Both the position numbers and the translations under genes were made by a program. A DNA stretch of 64,000 nt, from the NCBI GenBank assembly GCA_022447605.1, contig JAKVBG010000009.1, positions 27,844 through 91,843 of the forward strand, written 5' to 3'. Positions 1-8,508 of the stretch are shown here, one piece after another (positions within the stretch are counted from its first letter, which is position 1; the number at the start of each line of letters is the position of its first letter). The notes under the pieces were generated by a model. The model had not been told where the DNA came from. It saw only the letters and a list, made by a program, of their open reading frames with translations, and did not search any database. The stretch comes from Mariniblastus sp. Its GTDB lineage: Bacteria > Planctomycetota > Planctomycetia > Pirellulales > Pirellulaceae.

Positions 1-2
1 AG

Positions 3-1379
3 ACCCGCCCCGATTGGACCCGACTCTTCCCGCTCCGTTTAACGAGCATGGAACGGTTCCACCTGCTGGACGACAACCCGGGTTATTACAATGGAACGTT
101 TGCCAAATTCGAGTTCGAAGGTGAGTTGGATCCGCAACTGGCCCAACAGGCACTCGACCTGGCCATCCATCGTCACCCGCTGGTCCATGCACGGGTGGAG
201 AGCGACGGTTCCCGTTTGAACTGGGTCCGGGTTCCGGATTTCCAGCTGCCGGTTGACTGGCAACGGGAGGCGACCGATTACGGGCCCACCCGGCGAATTG
301 ATATCTTTCGGGAGCCGGGGGTTCACGTGTATGTCGGTTCGGATCGTGATTCGAAGTTCATGCTGTTCCACGGTCATCACACGACCTGTGATGGGATCGG
401 TGGTGTTCAGTTCACGACCGACTGGTTGACGATCTACGACAATCTGGTTCACCAGCGCGAACCGTTTGCCGGGTTGCCCCGCCTGGACCCCGGGATGTTG
501 CCCCAGCGGAACAAGCTGCGGATGTTCAGCCGGCGGTACCTCAAGCACTTGTGGAAACAGCCGGTCGGGCTGTTTGGTGCCGTCAAGTTCATCTTCCGTA
601 AGATCCGGCCGCTCTACCCGGTGCCCGAATCGTTGCCCGAGTCGTTGCCCGACTGGCAGCCTGACGCTCAGCCGGCCATTACCGGCACCTGGTTGGACGT
701 GGCGACGACCGCGAACTTGCGAAAGCATGCGCTCGATCGACAGGTGGCGTTCAACACGCTGTTGATGAGCGAATTTTTCCTCTGCCTGCAGGACTGGCGA
801 GTCGAGGAACTGGCACAAACGGGCGATGACTGGATCCGCTTGATTGTCCCGATGAGCATCCGCGACCTATCCGATCGCCGCCAGTCGGCAATCAATCGGG
901 CCACCATTGTCCAGGTCGATCGCCAGCGAAAAGATTTCCAGGACCGGGATCGGTTTCTCGCGCGGCTGGACCGTGAAATTGCCATCATCCGGGGTTGGCA
1001 ACTGAGTAAGATCTTCCTGCTGGCCATCCGCGCGATGGCGGCGACTCCTGGCATGCTGGCCCGCTCTTCTGCCAGCCGCAAATGTCGCGGTACGGCCGTC
1101 TACACCAACTTGAGTGAACCGATCGGTCGACTCGGCTTGCCCCGACACGGTGACTCGTTCGCAGCGGGCAATCTGCGCATCAAGTCGTTTGATTATGCCG
1201 GCCCGATCCGGCCTGGAACGCCGATCTATCTGGCCATTCAGAAACATTTGGAACGGACCCGTGTTTCCATGCATTACGATCCCCGGGTAATCGTCGCGTC
1301 CCAAGCGGAAAAGCTCTTGTCCAGCTACATCAAACGCCTGAAGGCCCTGGCCACATCCGGGGATGGGAACCTGGATTAA
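3..1379 (+). CDS. Condensation-domain / wax-ester-synthase-like acyltransferase, 5' end beyond window
   Basis: The protein carries HHTTCDG at residues 110-116 (counted from the ATG at 48), the HHxxxDG catalytic motif of NRPS condensation domains and related acyl-CoA-dependent acyltransferases. The second His is expected to act as general base in joining an acyl group to an amine or alcohol. No carrier or adenylation domain is fused, so this is a stand-alone acyltransferase fold of about 450 aa. The frame is open upstream of the ATG at 48 to base 3, and the extra residues (PLRLTSMERF) resemble the usual start of this domain, so the true start probably lies left of the window. Its stop overlaps the stop of the opposite-strand neighbour by 4 nt. 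The substrate cannot be told from sequence. Confidence 0.75.
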   Translation, partial: TRPDWTRLFPLRLTSMERFHLLDDNPGYYNGTFAKFEFEGELDPQLAQQALDLAIHRHPLVHARVESDGSRLNWVRVPDFQLPVDWQREATDYGPTRRIDIFREPGVHVYVGSDRDSKFMLFHGHHTTCDGIGGVQFTTDWLTIYDNLVHQREPFAGLPRLDPGMLPQRNKLRMFSRRYLKHLWKQPVGLFGAVKFIFRKIRPLYPVPESLPESLPDWQPDAQPAITGTWLDVATTANLRKHALDRQVAFNTLLMSEFFLCLQDWRVEELAQTGDDWIRLIVPMSIRDLSDRRQSAINRATIVQVDRQRKDFQDRDRFLARLDREIAIIRGWQLSKIFLLAIRAMAATPGMLARSSASRKCRGTAVYTNLSEPIGRLGLPRHGDSFAAGNLRIKSFDYAGPIRPGTPIYLAIQKHLERTRVSMHYDPRVIVASQAEKLLSSYIKRLKALATSGDGNLD

Positions 1380-2374
1380 TCGTCCTGGTTCGCTTCGGAG
1401 ATCTCCTGCAGCGCCAGTTTCGCCTGTTCGGGGTCCTCGGCCGCATGTTCCTGGATCGCTTCCAGCACCAGATCGGACTGGAAACCGAGCGTTCCCAGGC
1501 ACTCAAAAACTTCCCCGGCCTGGTTCTCTTCAGCATCCGAGGTCACCTCGGCTTCCAAGACTTCCAGTAGCAGGTTGGCCGCTTCCTCTTCTCCGTCCGA
1601 TCGCGCGATCGCGCGGCAGGCCGCGACACGGGTCTTGGTGGCCTGCTTGTCCAGTTCGGTCTGAGCCTCGATCTCGCTGCGTTCTGCAGCCGCGACATTC
1701 AGCTGGCCAGAGAAGGCCACCGCTCCCAGATAGGGTAACCCCCGGCTGCCAAACCTCGAAAAGGGTTTGAGCGCTTTGGACGGGTTGGAGGCGAAGCGAT
1801 CGGCCAGCGACGGGTTGCGTTTGAATTGATCAACGATCCGCCGGATCGCCACAGGGGTATCTTCCGCGATGGAGACCAGGCAGACAAAGGCCGCCGAACT
1901 CGTTCGCGAGTCGGAAGACGCAATGTGAGGGTCCAGTTGAGGGGCGATATGGCTGGCCGCAGGACCGTACGTCTTCAAGCGATTGCAGGTCTTGGCAATG
2001 ATCGTTGGCTTGTTGGAGGCGAGACCCGTCGCCAGCTTGTTAATCTCGCTCCACTTGCTTTTCCGTTTTTTCTCGATCGCGATTTGTTGACGGATCCACT
2101 GCTGTTCTTTGCTGGAGAACTGATTGAGGTTGAACCTCATCTCCTTCCCTTTGACCTTGATGATGGCCGTTGCTCCTTCGAGTCCTTTCAGTTGACCTTC
2201 CACGACGATCGAGCCATCGTCGTCCAGGAAAGGCCGGTCGATCGAAAAGGAGCCGGAGAGACCGGGTGCGACATCGTTCTGGGCCATCGCCTGAGGGGCC
2301 AAGCAGGAAAGGATGGCCACAACCGTAAACAGACCGGTGAAACGCTGAAGCGAAATGCGATGAAACATGGTCAT
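1376..2374 (-). CDS. Secreted SHD1-like / HEAT-repeat-like protein
   Basis: The start is placed at the ATG at 2374 because it leaves a normal signal peptide (TGLFTVVAILSCLAPQAMA) ending near residue 32; the open frame runs 18 codons further upstream without a better signal. The mature N-terminus reads like the planctomycete SHD1-type small domain, ending in the pattern LNQFSSKEQQWI. The rest is helical and Ala-rich, with spacing that suggests HEAT-like repeats. No catalytic motif is visible. It is the last gene of a leftward run after the DUF3179 gene and was probably exported. The function is unknown; a scaffold or protein-binding role is only a guess. Confidence 0.65.
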   Translation of the reverse strand: MTMFHRISLQRFTGLFTVVAILSCLAPQAMAQNDVAPGLSGSFSIDRPFLDDDGSIVVEGQLKGLEGATAIIKVKGKEMRFNLNQFSSKEQQWIRQQIAIEKKRKSKWSEINKLATGLASNKPTIIAKTCNRLKTYGPAASHIAPQLDPHIASSDSRTSSAAFVCLVSIAEDTPVAIRRIVDQFKRNPSLADRFASNPSKALKPFSRFGSRGLPYLGAVAFSGQLNVAAAERSEIEAQTELDKQATKTRVAACRAIARSDGEEEAANLLLEVLEAEVTSDAEENQAGEVFECLGTLGFQSDLVLEAIQEHAAEDPEQAKLALQEISEANQDD

Positions 2375-2484
2375 AGTTTGAATGGCCCTTTGGTCCCCGG
2401 ATGAATCACCTAATTTAGTCATATACATATACGGGTTTTAAATCAAAGTGTTCAGGATCCCCACAGTGCAATTAGCGGGATCGT

Positions 2485-3675
2485 CTACCGCCGTTTTTCG
2501 AACAAGTCTTCCGGCTTTTGTCCGGCCGGGATGGTCTTGAGTTTGATCGACTGGCGGTATCGCTCCATGATATGGCCCCTCGAGACCTGTTCACACCGGA
2601 TACCGACATTCTCCACAATTTGCGAGGAAAAAAACAAGGGCAAGTCGACAATCCAGTATTCGGTGTCGTTGTGAAACCGTTCCCACGGCTCGGAAAAGGA
2701 AGGGATGGTGGTTCGCATGGCCAGTTGCTGTCCCTGGCGCGGTCCGGAAATGGCAACCCCGGTTAACGGGTCCCATACCGACCCGCTCTGTTGGTCGGTG
2801 AAACCCATTTCGTGGGGCTCAAACAGCAAGGTTTCCCCCTCCATCTGTCGGTCAAAGACTGTGGCTGATCCGGTCGCTTCCCAGAAGACAACGACCACCG
2901 GCTCACCGGCGTATTGGTCATTCAAAATGGGCTGGTTGATCAACTGGTCGAACCGCCATGCCCTGGGGCTCTCTCCCGCTTTTCTCATTCCGATCAGGAA
3001 CTTTCCCATTCGTCCCTGGTAACATTCGTTATCGTAAAAGCTGGTCATCGGTGGCAGCGTCATCACGCTGGTCAACGGGTTTTTTTCTTTCCATGTTTTC
3101 CAGTCCGTCAATACGGAGGCGATGATCGGCAAGGTTTGTCCCTGACGTTTACCCTGCATTGCCTTTCCCAACAGTTGGCTCCACAAAGAACCGGAAGATT
3201 GATCTTCCAGGATCAGGCTGCGCTGCCAGGTTTTCCCCGACCCGAACAGCGTGAGCACCTGATCTTGCTGCTGACGGTCATACACGATGCCGTTGAAGCA
3301 TATCTGTCACCAGGTGACCAGGATCGGTTGGTCGCCCAGGTAATCGTTGATGACCTCCTGCTTGGGGCCGGTTAACTGGTTGAGCGGGTAGGCGCGGTAG
3401 TCACCGTTGAGGGCAACCCCGATGACCAAGTCATCGTCCTTCACGAATTCGGACGACTTTAAATCCACAGCCCGCTCGATGGGTGGCTCGATAATCGGTT
3501 GTTGCACCGGTTTGACATGGACGGGCCGGAACGCGCCGTCGGTCCCTGTCGACTCGGGGACGGAAGACCCGCAACCGGGTAACATTAACCAGGCACTGGA
3601 GAGGAGCAGTAGCCGGACGGAGGGCCGGCCAGGAAACGGACTGATACGGCTGACGTACCACCGGAATCGGGACAT
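2485..3675 (-). CDS. DUF3179 lipoprotein with in-frame TGA; candidate selenoprotein (UQIC in place of CxxC)
   Basis: One frame codes for a 396-residue DUF3179 protein if the TGA at 3307-3309 (codon 123) is read through. Residues 1-35 form a lipoprotein signal ending in LPGC (Cys35). Upstream of the TGA are the family elements RAYPLNQL and EVINDYLGDQPILVTW. Downstream the same frame continues with QICFNGIVYDR and SGSLWSQLLGKAMQG. The TGA takes the place of the first Cys of the expected CxxC, giving Sec123-Gln-Ile-Cys126. A second, degenerate copy of the domain spans about residues 226-319. The start ATG at 3675 is chosen for the signal peptide; an ATG at 3708 is possible. The gene follows mtnA by 79 nt. 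The alternative reading is a pseudogene split by a TGC/TGT-to-TGA change. The family's molecular function is not known to me. Confidence 0.7.
3269..3300 (-). promoter_or_regulatory. Candidate bacterial SECIS hairpin downstream of the in-frame TGA
   Basis: Read on the minus strand, 3300-3297 (UGCU) pairs with 3272-3269 (AGCA), 3293-3290 (ACGG) with 3277-3274 (CCGU), and 3289-3287 (CAU) with 3281-3279 (AUG). There is one bulged A at 3278 and a UCA/C internal loop. The apical loop is CGUGU (3286-3282), with G at its second position followed by U. The loop begins 20 nt after the TGA. These values fit the bacterial SECIS model as I recall it (loop about 16-37 nt after UGA, small apical loop with G in its first two bases). 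Pairing was done by eye without energy calculation, and the segment is also coding, so chance pairing is possible. Confidence 0.5.
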
Positions 3676-3754
3676 GCTGGCTCTACGGTTCAACCTGTCA
3701 GAAGGCATCAAACGGGTACCTTGGCGGGTGCGTGTCATTCGTGGAATTCGGTCA

Positions 3755-4831
3755 TCAGGTGACCTGCAGGACGTGCTGGATATTATTGCGATGAACGGGC
3801 TGGATGATACCTTTTTCCGTAATGATCGCTTCAATAAGGTCAGCGGGGGTTACGTCAAAGGCTGGATTGTAAACCTGGATACCATGCGGCGCCGTCTGCC
3901 GCCCAAAACCGTGGGTGATTTCTTCTGCCTGTCGCTCTTCAATCGGGATTTCATCCCCGCTTTGCAGTGACAGGTCAAACGTGCTGCTGGGAGCCGCAAT
4001 ATAGAAAGGGATGCCATGGGCACGTGCCAGGACGGCAACCGAGTAGGTGCCGATCTTGTTGGCCGCATCGCCATTGGCCGCAATCCGATCGGCCCCGGTG
4101 ACGACCGCCTGGATTTTCCCTTCTTTCATCACCTGAGCAGCCATCGAGTCACAGATCAATGTGGCATCGATTCCACGTTGCAACAATTCCCACGCCGTCA
4201 ATCGGGCGCCTTGCAGCAAGGGGCGGGTCTCGTCTACGAAAACGTGAAACGATCGGCCCTGGTCCTGGGCCGTAAAAAACACACTCAAGGCGGTGCCATA
4301 TTCCGCCGTCGCCAAACCGCCCGCATTGCAGTGGGTCAGGACACCCTGGACCTCGTCACCGAGCAGCTCGGCCCCAAACTTTCCGATCGCCCGGCACATC
4401 TCCCGGTCTTCCAGATGAATGGCCCGGGCTTCGTCCAGCATACGGGCCGTGATCTCGCTCGGTGTCAACTCGCCGCGCAAGGAGAGGCAGAGCTGGTGCA
4501 TTCGGTCCAGTGCCCAGAACAGGTTGACGGCCGTAGGCCGACTGGCAGCCAGGTGGTCCCGGGTCTGGCTGGCGGTGGCAAAGTACGCTTCGTCGTCGTG
4601 TGGATCAGCCGACTGCAGTCCAATCACGTAGCCGTAGGCGGCGGCAATGCCGATGGCCGGTGCGCCGCGCACCCGTAACATCTTGATCGCTTCCCAGACC
4701 GTTTCCACGTCGCGGCATTCGATCTGCTTGATTTCACCGGGTAACATCGTCTGGTCGATCATGACCAGGTAGCCCTCGACAGCACATCCTGGCCATTGCA
4801 GCGTTTCAAGATGGCTGTCGGTTGAGGACAT
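3755..4831 (-). CDS. mtnA: S-methyl-5-thioribose-1-phosphate isomerase
   Basis: This enzyme converts methylthioribose-1-phosphate to methylthioribulose-1-phosphate in cytosolic methionine salvage. Family marks are RVRGAPAIGIAAAYG (53-67), the catalytic cysteine in THCNAGGLAT (Cys168), ETRPLLQGARLTAWEL, and the catalytic Asp in GADRIAANGD (near 248). The 358-residue length is normal. It lies 26 nt after purE on the same strand and is probably co-transcribed with it and with the DUF3179 gene. The other salvage genes (mtnK, mtnB, mtnD) are not in the window. The related eIF2B-like ribose-1,5-bisphosphate isomerase is less likely, given the HCNAGGLAT context. Confidence 0.93.
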   Translation of the reverse strand: MSSTDSHLETLQWPGCAVEGYLVMIDQTMLPGEIKQIECRDVETVWEAIKMLRVRGAPAIGIAAAYGYVIGLQSADPHDDEAYFATASQTRDHLAASRPTAVNLFWALDRMHQLCLSLRGELTPSEITARMLDEARAIHLEDREMCRAIGKFGAELLGDEVQGVLTHCNAGGLATAEYGTALSVFFTAQDQGRSFHVFVDETRPLLQGARLTAWELLQRGIDATLICDSMAAQVMKEGKIQAVVTGADRIAANGDAANKIGTYSVAVLARAHGIPFYIAAPSSTFDLSLQSGDEIPIEERQAEEITHGFGRQTAPHGIQVYNPAFDVTPADLIEAIITEKGIIQPVHRNNIQHVLQVT

Positions 4832-4857
4832 GGTACCTGGTAGCTCCCGATCAGTGG

Positions 4858-5364
4858 TCAGAGCGATGCTTGCAGCTTTTCGTCTTTGGCGGAAATTTTA
4901 CCGACCAATTTTTCCTTGAACTCCGCCAACGCGGTCTGCAAGTCGGGGTCGGCGGTGGCCATGATCTGAACCGCGAATAACCCGGCGTTTCTTGGTCCAC
5001 CCATTCCGACTGCCATCGAGGCGACCGGGACGTCTCCCGGCATCTGGACGGTCGATAGCAGGGAATCCATCCCTCCCAGGTCGGCCGTTGGAACGGGCAA
5101 CCCGATGACGGGTAACGTTGTATGCGCTGCAACGACGCCGGCCAGATGGGCTGCGCCACCGGCCGCTGCAATGATCACTTGCAGTCCGCGATCGCGGGCG
5201 CTGGTCGCGTATTCTGAAACGATGTGTGGTGTTCGGTGGGCGCTCATTACCCTGACTTCATACCCGACGTCAAACTCATCCAGAGCTTTGGCAACCGCAT
5301 TGATCTTGGGCCAGTCACTGTCGCTACCCATTACAATACCGACTCGAGTCGATTTGCTGTTCAT
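4858..5364 (-). CDS. purE: N5-carboxyaminoimidazole ribonucleotide mutase
   Basis: PurE moves the carboxyl group of N5-CAIR to give CAIR in purine synthesis. The 168-residue protein has GSDSDWP near the N-terminus, the SAHRTP loop with the catalytic His, and the AAAGGAAHLAGVVAAHT and GLPVPTADLGGMDSLLS blocks of class I PurE. The start is the ATG at 5364, preceded by AGGAAGAG at normal spacing; an upstream in-frame start at 5427 would add 21 residues with no family similarity. It is first in the leftward run purE-mtnA-DUF3179. No purK is adjacent. Confidence 0.95.
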   Translation of the reverse strand: MNSKSTRVGIVMGSDSDWPKINAVAKALDEFDVGYEVRVMSAHRTPHIVSEYATSARDRGLQVIIAAAGGAAHLAGVVAAHTTLPVIGLPVPTADLGGMDSLLSTVQMPGDVPVASMAVGMGGPRNAGLFAVQIMATADPDLQTALAEFKEKLVGKISAKDEKLQASL

Positions 5365-5728
5365 ATGATATTCTCTTCCTAAGTCTCTGTCGGCCGATTC
5401 AAGGCCGGGGAAATAAACCTGGGTCACCTGTTTCGGTTCCCTTTCCTTTCTAACACCCCTATAAACTAAAAGATTTGGATTAATTTCCTATCCCCTTTCC
5501 GATGTTTCCGGGAACGGGCAACCGATCGGCTGCCGAGTGGAATCCAAACCTTCCATCGCCGGGGCCCGCCGCATCCAAATGTCCCCCTGTTTTCGCCTCG
5601 TTGCCCCGGGTGTTCTGTTCGCGTGACCTGATGTTCGCCCCCGGCAATCCGGATATAATCGCGGGAGCCGGTTCCCGGCATGCTCCGTTTCCCCTTAGAC
5701 ACCCGATTATTTCCCCCTGGACCTTCTG
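5365..5728. other. Divergent intergenic region (purE / aminotransferase)
   Basis: This 364-base gap lies between two divergently transcribed genes and should hold both promoters. It begins AT-rich and becomes C-rich toward the right. A perfect TATAAT lies at 5654-5659, but without a good -35 at 17 nt. No RNA gene or convincing hairpin was seen. Confidence 0.6.
5654..5659 (+). promoter_or_regulatory. Possible -10 box for the aminotransferase gene
   Basis: An exact TATAAT lies about 70 nt upstream of the ATG at 5729 in otherwise GC-rich sequence. No matching TTGACA is present at the usual distance, so the assignment is tentative. Confidence 0.3.
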
Positions 5729-6946
5729 ATGCCCAAGTTATCCGAACGAGCTGAGACTTTACCCGCCTCACCCATCCGCAAACTGGTCCCGCTGGCCGAT
5801 GCCGCCGAGCAGCGGGGTGTCGGTGTCTATTACCTGAATATTGGCCAACCGGACATTCCCACGCCGCCCCAGTTCTTCCAGGCAGTCGACCAGAGCGACA
5901 TTGCCGTTCTGGCCTACAGCCACTCGGCGGGCAATGAGTCTTTGCGACAGCAAATTGCCGATTATTACGAACGACTGGGGCATGACATCCGGCCGGACCA
6001 GATCATCGTGACCACCGGTGCTTCGGAGGCGCTCAGTTTCGTTTTTGCCGCCATCACCAATCCTTCGGATGAGATCATCGTTCCCGAGCCTTTCTACGCG
6101 AACTACAACTCGTTCTCGCTGGCCAAGGATGCCAAGGTCGTCCCGGTGACCACCCATCTCGAGGATAATTTTGCCCTGCCATCGATCGATGCATTCCGGG
6201 AGAAAATCAACGACCGGACACGGGCCATCTTGATCTGCAACCCGGGGAACCCGACCGGGATCCTCTACACGCGGCAGGAGCTGGAGGCATTGCGGGACCT
6301 GGCCAGGGAGCATGACCTTTTCCTGATCGCCGACGAAGTCTATCGCGAGTTCGCCTACGATTCCTCGGAGCATCTGTCGATCCTCGGCTTCGAGGGCGTG
6401 GATGAGAACGTGATTGTCATCGATTCGATCTCCAAGCGATTTTCTGCCTGTGGTGCCAGGATCGGCTGCGTGATCAGCCGCAACACCGAGTTGATGGACG
6501 TCATCATCAAGATGGCCCAGGCCCGGCTTTCCCCGCCCACCTTCGGTCAAATGGGCGCCGAGGCCGCCTACCAGTTACCGGCCTCTTACTATGCGGAGGT
6601 GGTCGATGAATACCGGGGGCGGAGGGATGCGCTGAAGCAGGCCCTGGCCGAGATACCCGGTGTCGTCTGTCCCGATATCAATGGGGCTTTCTACGCCATG
6701 GTCCAGTTGCCAGTCGACAGTGCCGAGGATTTTTGCCATTGGCTGTTGGACGAGTTTGAGCACGAGGGGAAAACGATTATGTTGGCCCCTGGGGCCGGTT
6801 TTTATGCAACGCCCGGGCTCGGTGTGGACCAGGTGCGAATTGCCTATGTCCTGAACCAGGAGGAACTGCGGTCGGCGATGAAGTGCCTGGCTGCTGCCCT
6901 GACGGCCTACCAGGCCAGGACCAAATCGGTAAATGCCGCACCTTGA
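5729..6946 (+). CDS. Class I/II PLP-dependent aminotransferase (aspartate/aromatic type)
   Basis: Fold type I aminotransferase of 405 aa. Visible signatures are NIGQPDIPTP (37-46), the SHSAGNESLR block, NPGNPTG (near 191-197, phosphate and substrate binding), ADEVYREF, and SISKRFSACGARIG with the PLP-binding Lys236. It transfers amino groups between an amino acid and a 2-oxoacid in the cytosol; aspartate or an aromatic amino acid is the likeliest donor, but the substrate cannot be fixed by eye. No Shine-Dalgarno site is visible. It converges on der with a 35-nt gap. Confidence 0.88.
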   Translation: MPKLSERAETLPASPIRKLVPLADAAEQRGVGVYYLNIGQPDIPTPPQFFQAVDQSDIAVLAYSHSAGNESLRQQIADYYERLGHDIRPDQIIVTTGASEALSFVFAAITNPSDEIIVPEPFYANYNSFSLAKDAKVVPVTTHLEDNFALPSIDAFREKINDRTRAILICNPGNPTGILYTRQELEALRDLAREHDLFLIADEVYREFAYDSSEHLSILGFEGVDENVIVIDSISKRFSACGARIGCVISRNTELMDVIIKMAQARLSPPTFGQMGAEAAYQLPASYYAEVVDEYRGRRDALKQALAEIPGVVCPDINGAFYAMVQLPVDSAEDFCHWLLDEFEHEGKTIMLAPGAGFYATPGLGVDQVRIAYVLNQEELRSAMKCLAAALTAYQARTKSVNAAP

Positions 6947-6981
6947 TGGCAATGGTTGCCCCGAACTGCCCGGGGCCCAAT

Positions 6982-8376
6982 TCAATCTTTGTGGCCGTCT
7001 TGGTTTTCGCCGCTGACCCGAACGCGCTGTTGATCCAGTTCGTTCTGGGCGTCCGACGAGCCCCGTTTCTCCAATACCATACGGATCGGGATTTCCCCGA
7101 AGTTGACCGTGTCTCTCAGAACGCCCAGCAGGTATTTACGGTACGACTTCGGGAAGGCATCCGGGTCGTTGCATTTGAGGACAATCGTGGGAGGTTGGAT
7201 CCCGATCTGCGTGGCGTAATAGATTTTTGGACGTCGCCGGTTGGCGATCGGTGGCGGGTGATGATCCAGGGCGGAGCGGATGATCTTGTTCAGTCGAGGC
7301 GTGCTGACCCGGTCCAGTGATTGCTTGTACAGCATCTGGGCATGGTTCAACATCTTCTTGACGTTGCGACCGTCCTGGGCAGTGATGAAGGCGATCGGGA
7401 CGTTCCATAACGAGCCGAAATTATCGCGCAGGTAATTCGCCCATCGTTCGGTGGGCATATGGTCAGCCATCAAGTCCCACTTGTTAACGACCAGGATACA
7501 TGGCTTGTAGTAAGACTCGATATAGGAACAGAGCTTGCGGTCGACCTTGCTGATCCGTTGACTGCAATCGAACATCATCAAGACCACGTCCGCATGTCGG
7601 ATGGAGCGGTGGGCCCGATGAGTCCCGTAAAAATCGATGTCGGTCCGGACACTCTTTCCTTTTCGCAGCCCCGGTGTGTCAATGGCAACGAATGACTTGC
7701 CGTCAATTTCGATTCTCACGTCGACGCTGTCGCGGGTGGTACCGGCCACCGGGCTGACAATCATCCGCTCCGATTCCGTGATCGTATTGATCAATGTACT
7801 CTTGCCGACATTTCGTCGCCCGACAATCGCCAGTTTCATTTCGGGCGCCTCGAGCTCGGAATCTTCGGCCGTTTCAAACTCGGGCAGGTTTTCCAGGATC
7901 TTGTCGAGAACCGCCTGCTTGTGACGATTATTCTTGGCACTGCAGACGACCGGTTGTCCCATGCCCAGAGCGAAAAACTCACTCGACTCGATTTCCCAGT
8001 TCTGGCCATCACACTTGTTGGCTACCAGAAAGACTGGCTTCTTGATATTTCTCAGGCGTCGAGCGACCGTTTGATCGAGGGCGGTGACCCCGTCACGGGC
8101 GTCCACCACGAACATCAATACGTCGGCGCCCTGGATCCCCAACTCGATCTGTTGTTCGATCTCTTCATCCAGTTCATCGACATCGTTGATCCCGATACCG
8201 CCCGTATCGACGATTTCGAAATAACGTCCTTTTTCCTGCATTAGAAAGGTCATACGATCCCGCGTGACCCCTGCCATATCGTCGACGATGGCCAAGCGGC
8301 GGCCAGCCAGCCAGTTGAAGACGCTGGATTTTCCGACATTTGGCCGGCCGACGATCGAAATTTGCGGGATGGACAT
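6982..8376 (-). CDS. der: Ribosome-associated GTPase Der (EngA)
   Basis: Der has two tandem GTPase domains and acts in 50S subunit maturation. The first domain shows GRPNVGKSS (about 10-18), DTGG and NKCD; the second shows GRRNVGKST, DTPGLRKGK and NKWD. They are followed by the C-terminal KH-like domain with NKIIRSAL and MVLEKR. The 464-residue length is typical. The start is the ATG at 8376, which gives the canonical Der N-terminus PQISIVGRPNVGKS. It is transcribed alone, divergent from the glycosylase gene and convergent with the aminotransferase. Confidence 0.97.
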   Translation of the reverse strand: MSIPQISIVGRPNVGKSSVFNWLAGRRLAIVDDMAGVTRDRMTFLMQEKGRYFEIVDTGGIGINDVDELDEEIEQQIELGIQGADVLMFVVDARDGVTALDQTVARRLRNIKKPVFLVANKCDGQNWEIESSEFFALGMGQPVVCSAKNNRHKQAVLDKILENLPEFETAEDSELEAPEMKLAIVGRRNVGKSTLINTITESERMIVSPVAGTTRDSVDVRIEIDGKSFVAIDTPGLRKGKSVRTDIDFYGTHRAHRSIRHADVVLMMFDCSQRISKVDRKLCSYIESYYKPCILVVNKWDLMADHMPTERWANYLRDNFGSLWNVPIAFITAQDGRNVKKMLNHAQMLYKQSLDRVSTPRLNKIIRSALDHHPPPIANRRRPKIYYATQIGIQPPTIVLKCNDPDAFPKSYRKYLLGVLRDTVNFGEIPIRMVLEKRGSSDAQNELDQQRVRVSGENQDGHKD

Positions 8377-8508
8377 GGTCGAAAGGGCCTGGCGCGGTCG
8401 GGCAAACGACGGGTTGGCGGTTCAGCGGGTTCCTAGCTGGCTGTTCAGCAGCGTCAAAATTTTTTCAAATGATAGCCGAAACTCAAACGACAGTGACGGG
8501 CTAAACCA

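Noticed and set aside
2485..3285. A separate gene starting at GTG 3285 (266 codons)
   Set aside because: It lacks a signal peptide and ribosome-binding site, begins in the middle of the DUF3179 domain, and is in the same frame as the upstream part. It is the continuation of the gene past the TGA.
3307..3309. TGA decoded as tryptophan by an altered genetic code
   Set aside because: Other genes in the window (for example the isomerase-like gene at 42567-42569 and dxr) end properly at TGA, so TGA is a normal stop here.
3306..3318. Palindrome GTCACCAGGTGAC as an operator site
   Set aside because: It lies deep inside a coding region over conserved codons. It is probably incidental, though it may compete with the SECIS-like fold.
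6958..6976. Hairpin GCCCCG/CGGGGC between two convergent genes as a terminator
   Set aside because: The 6-bp stem has a 7-nt loop but no T-tract on either strand; too weak to call.
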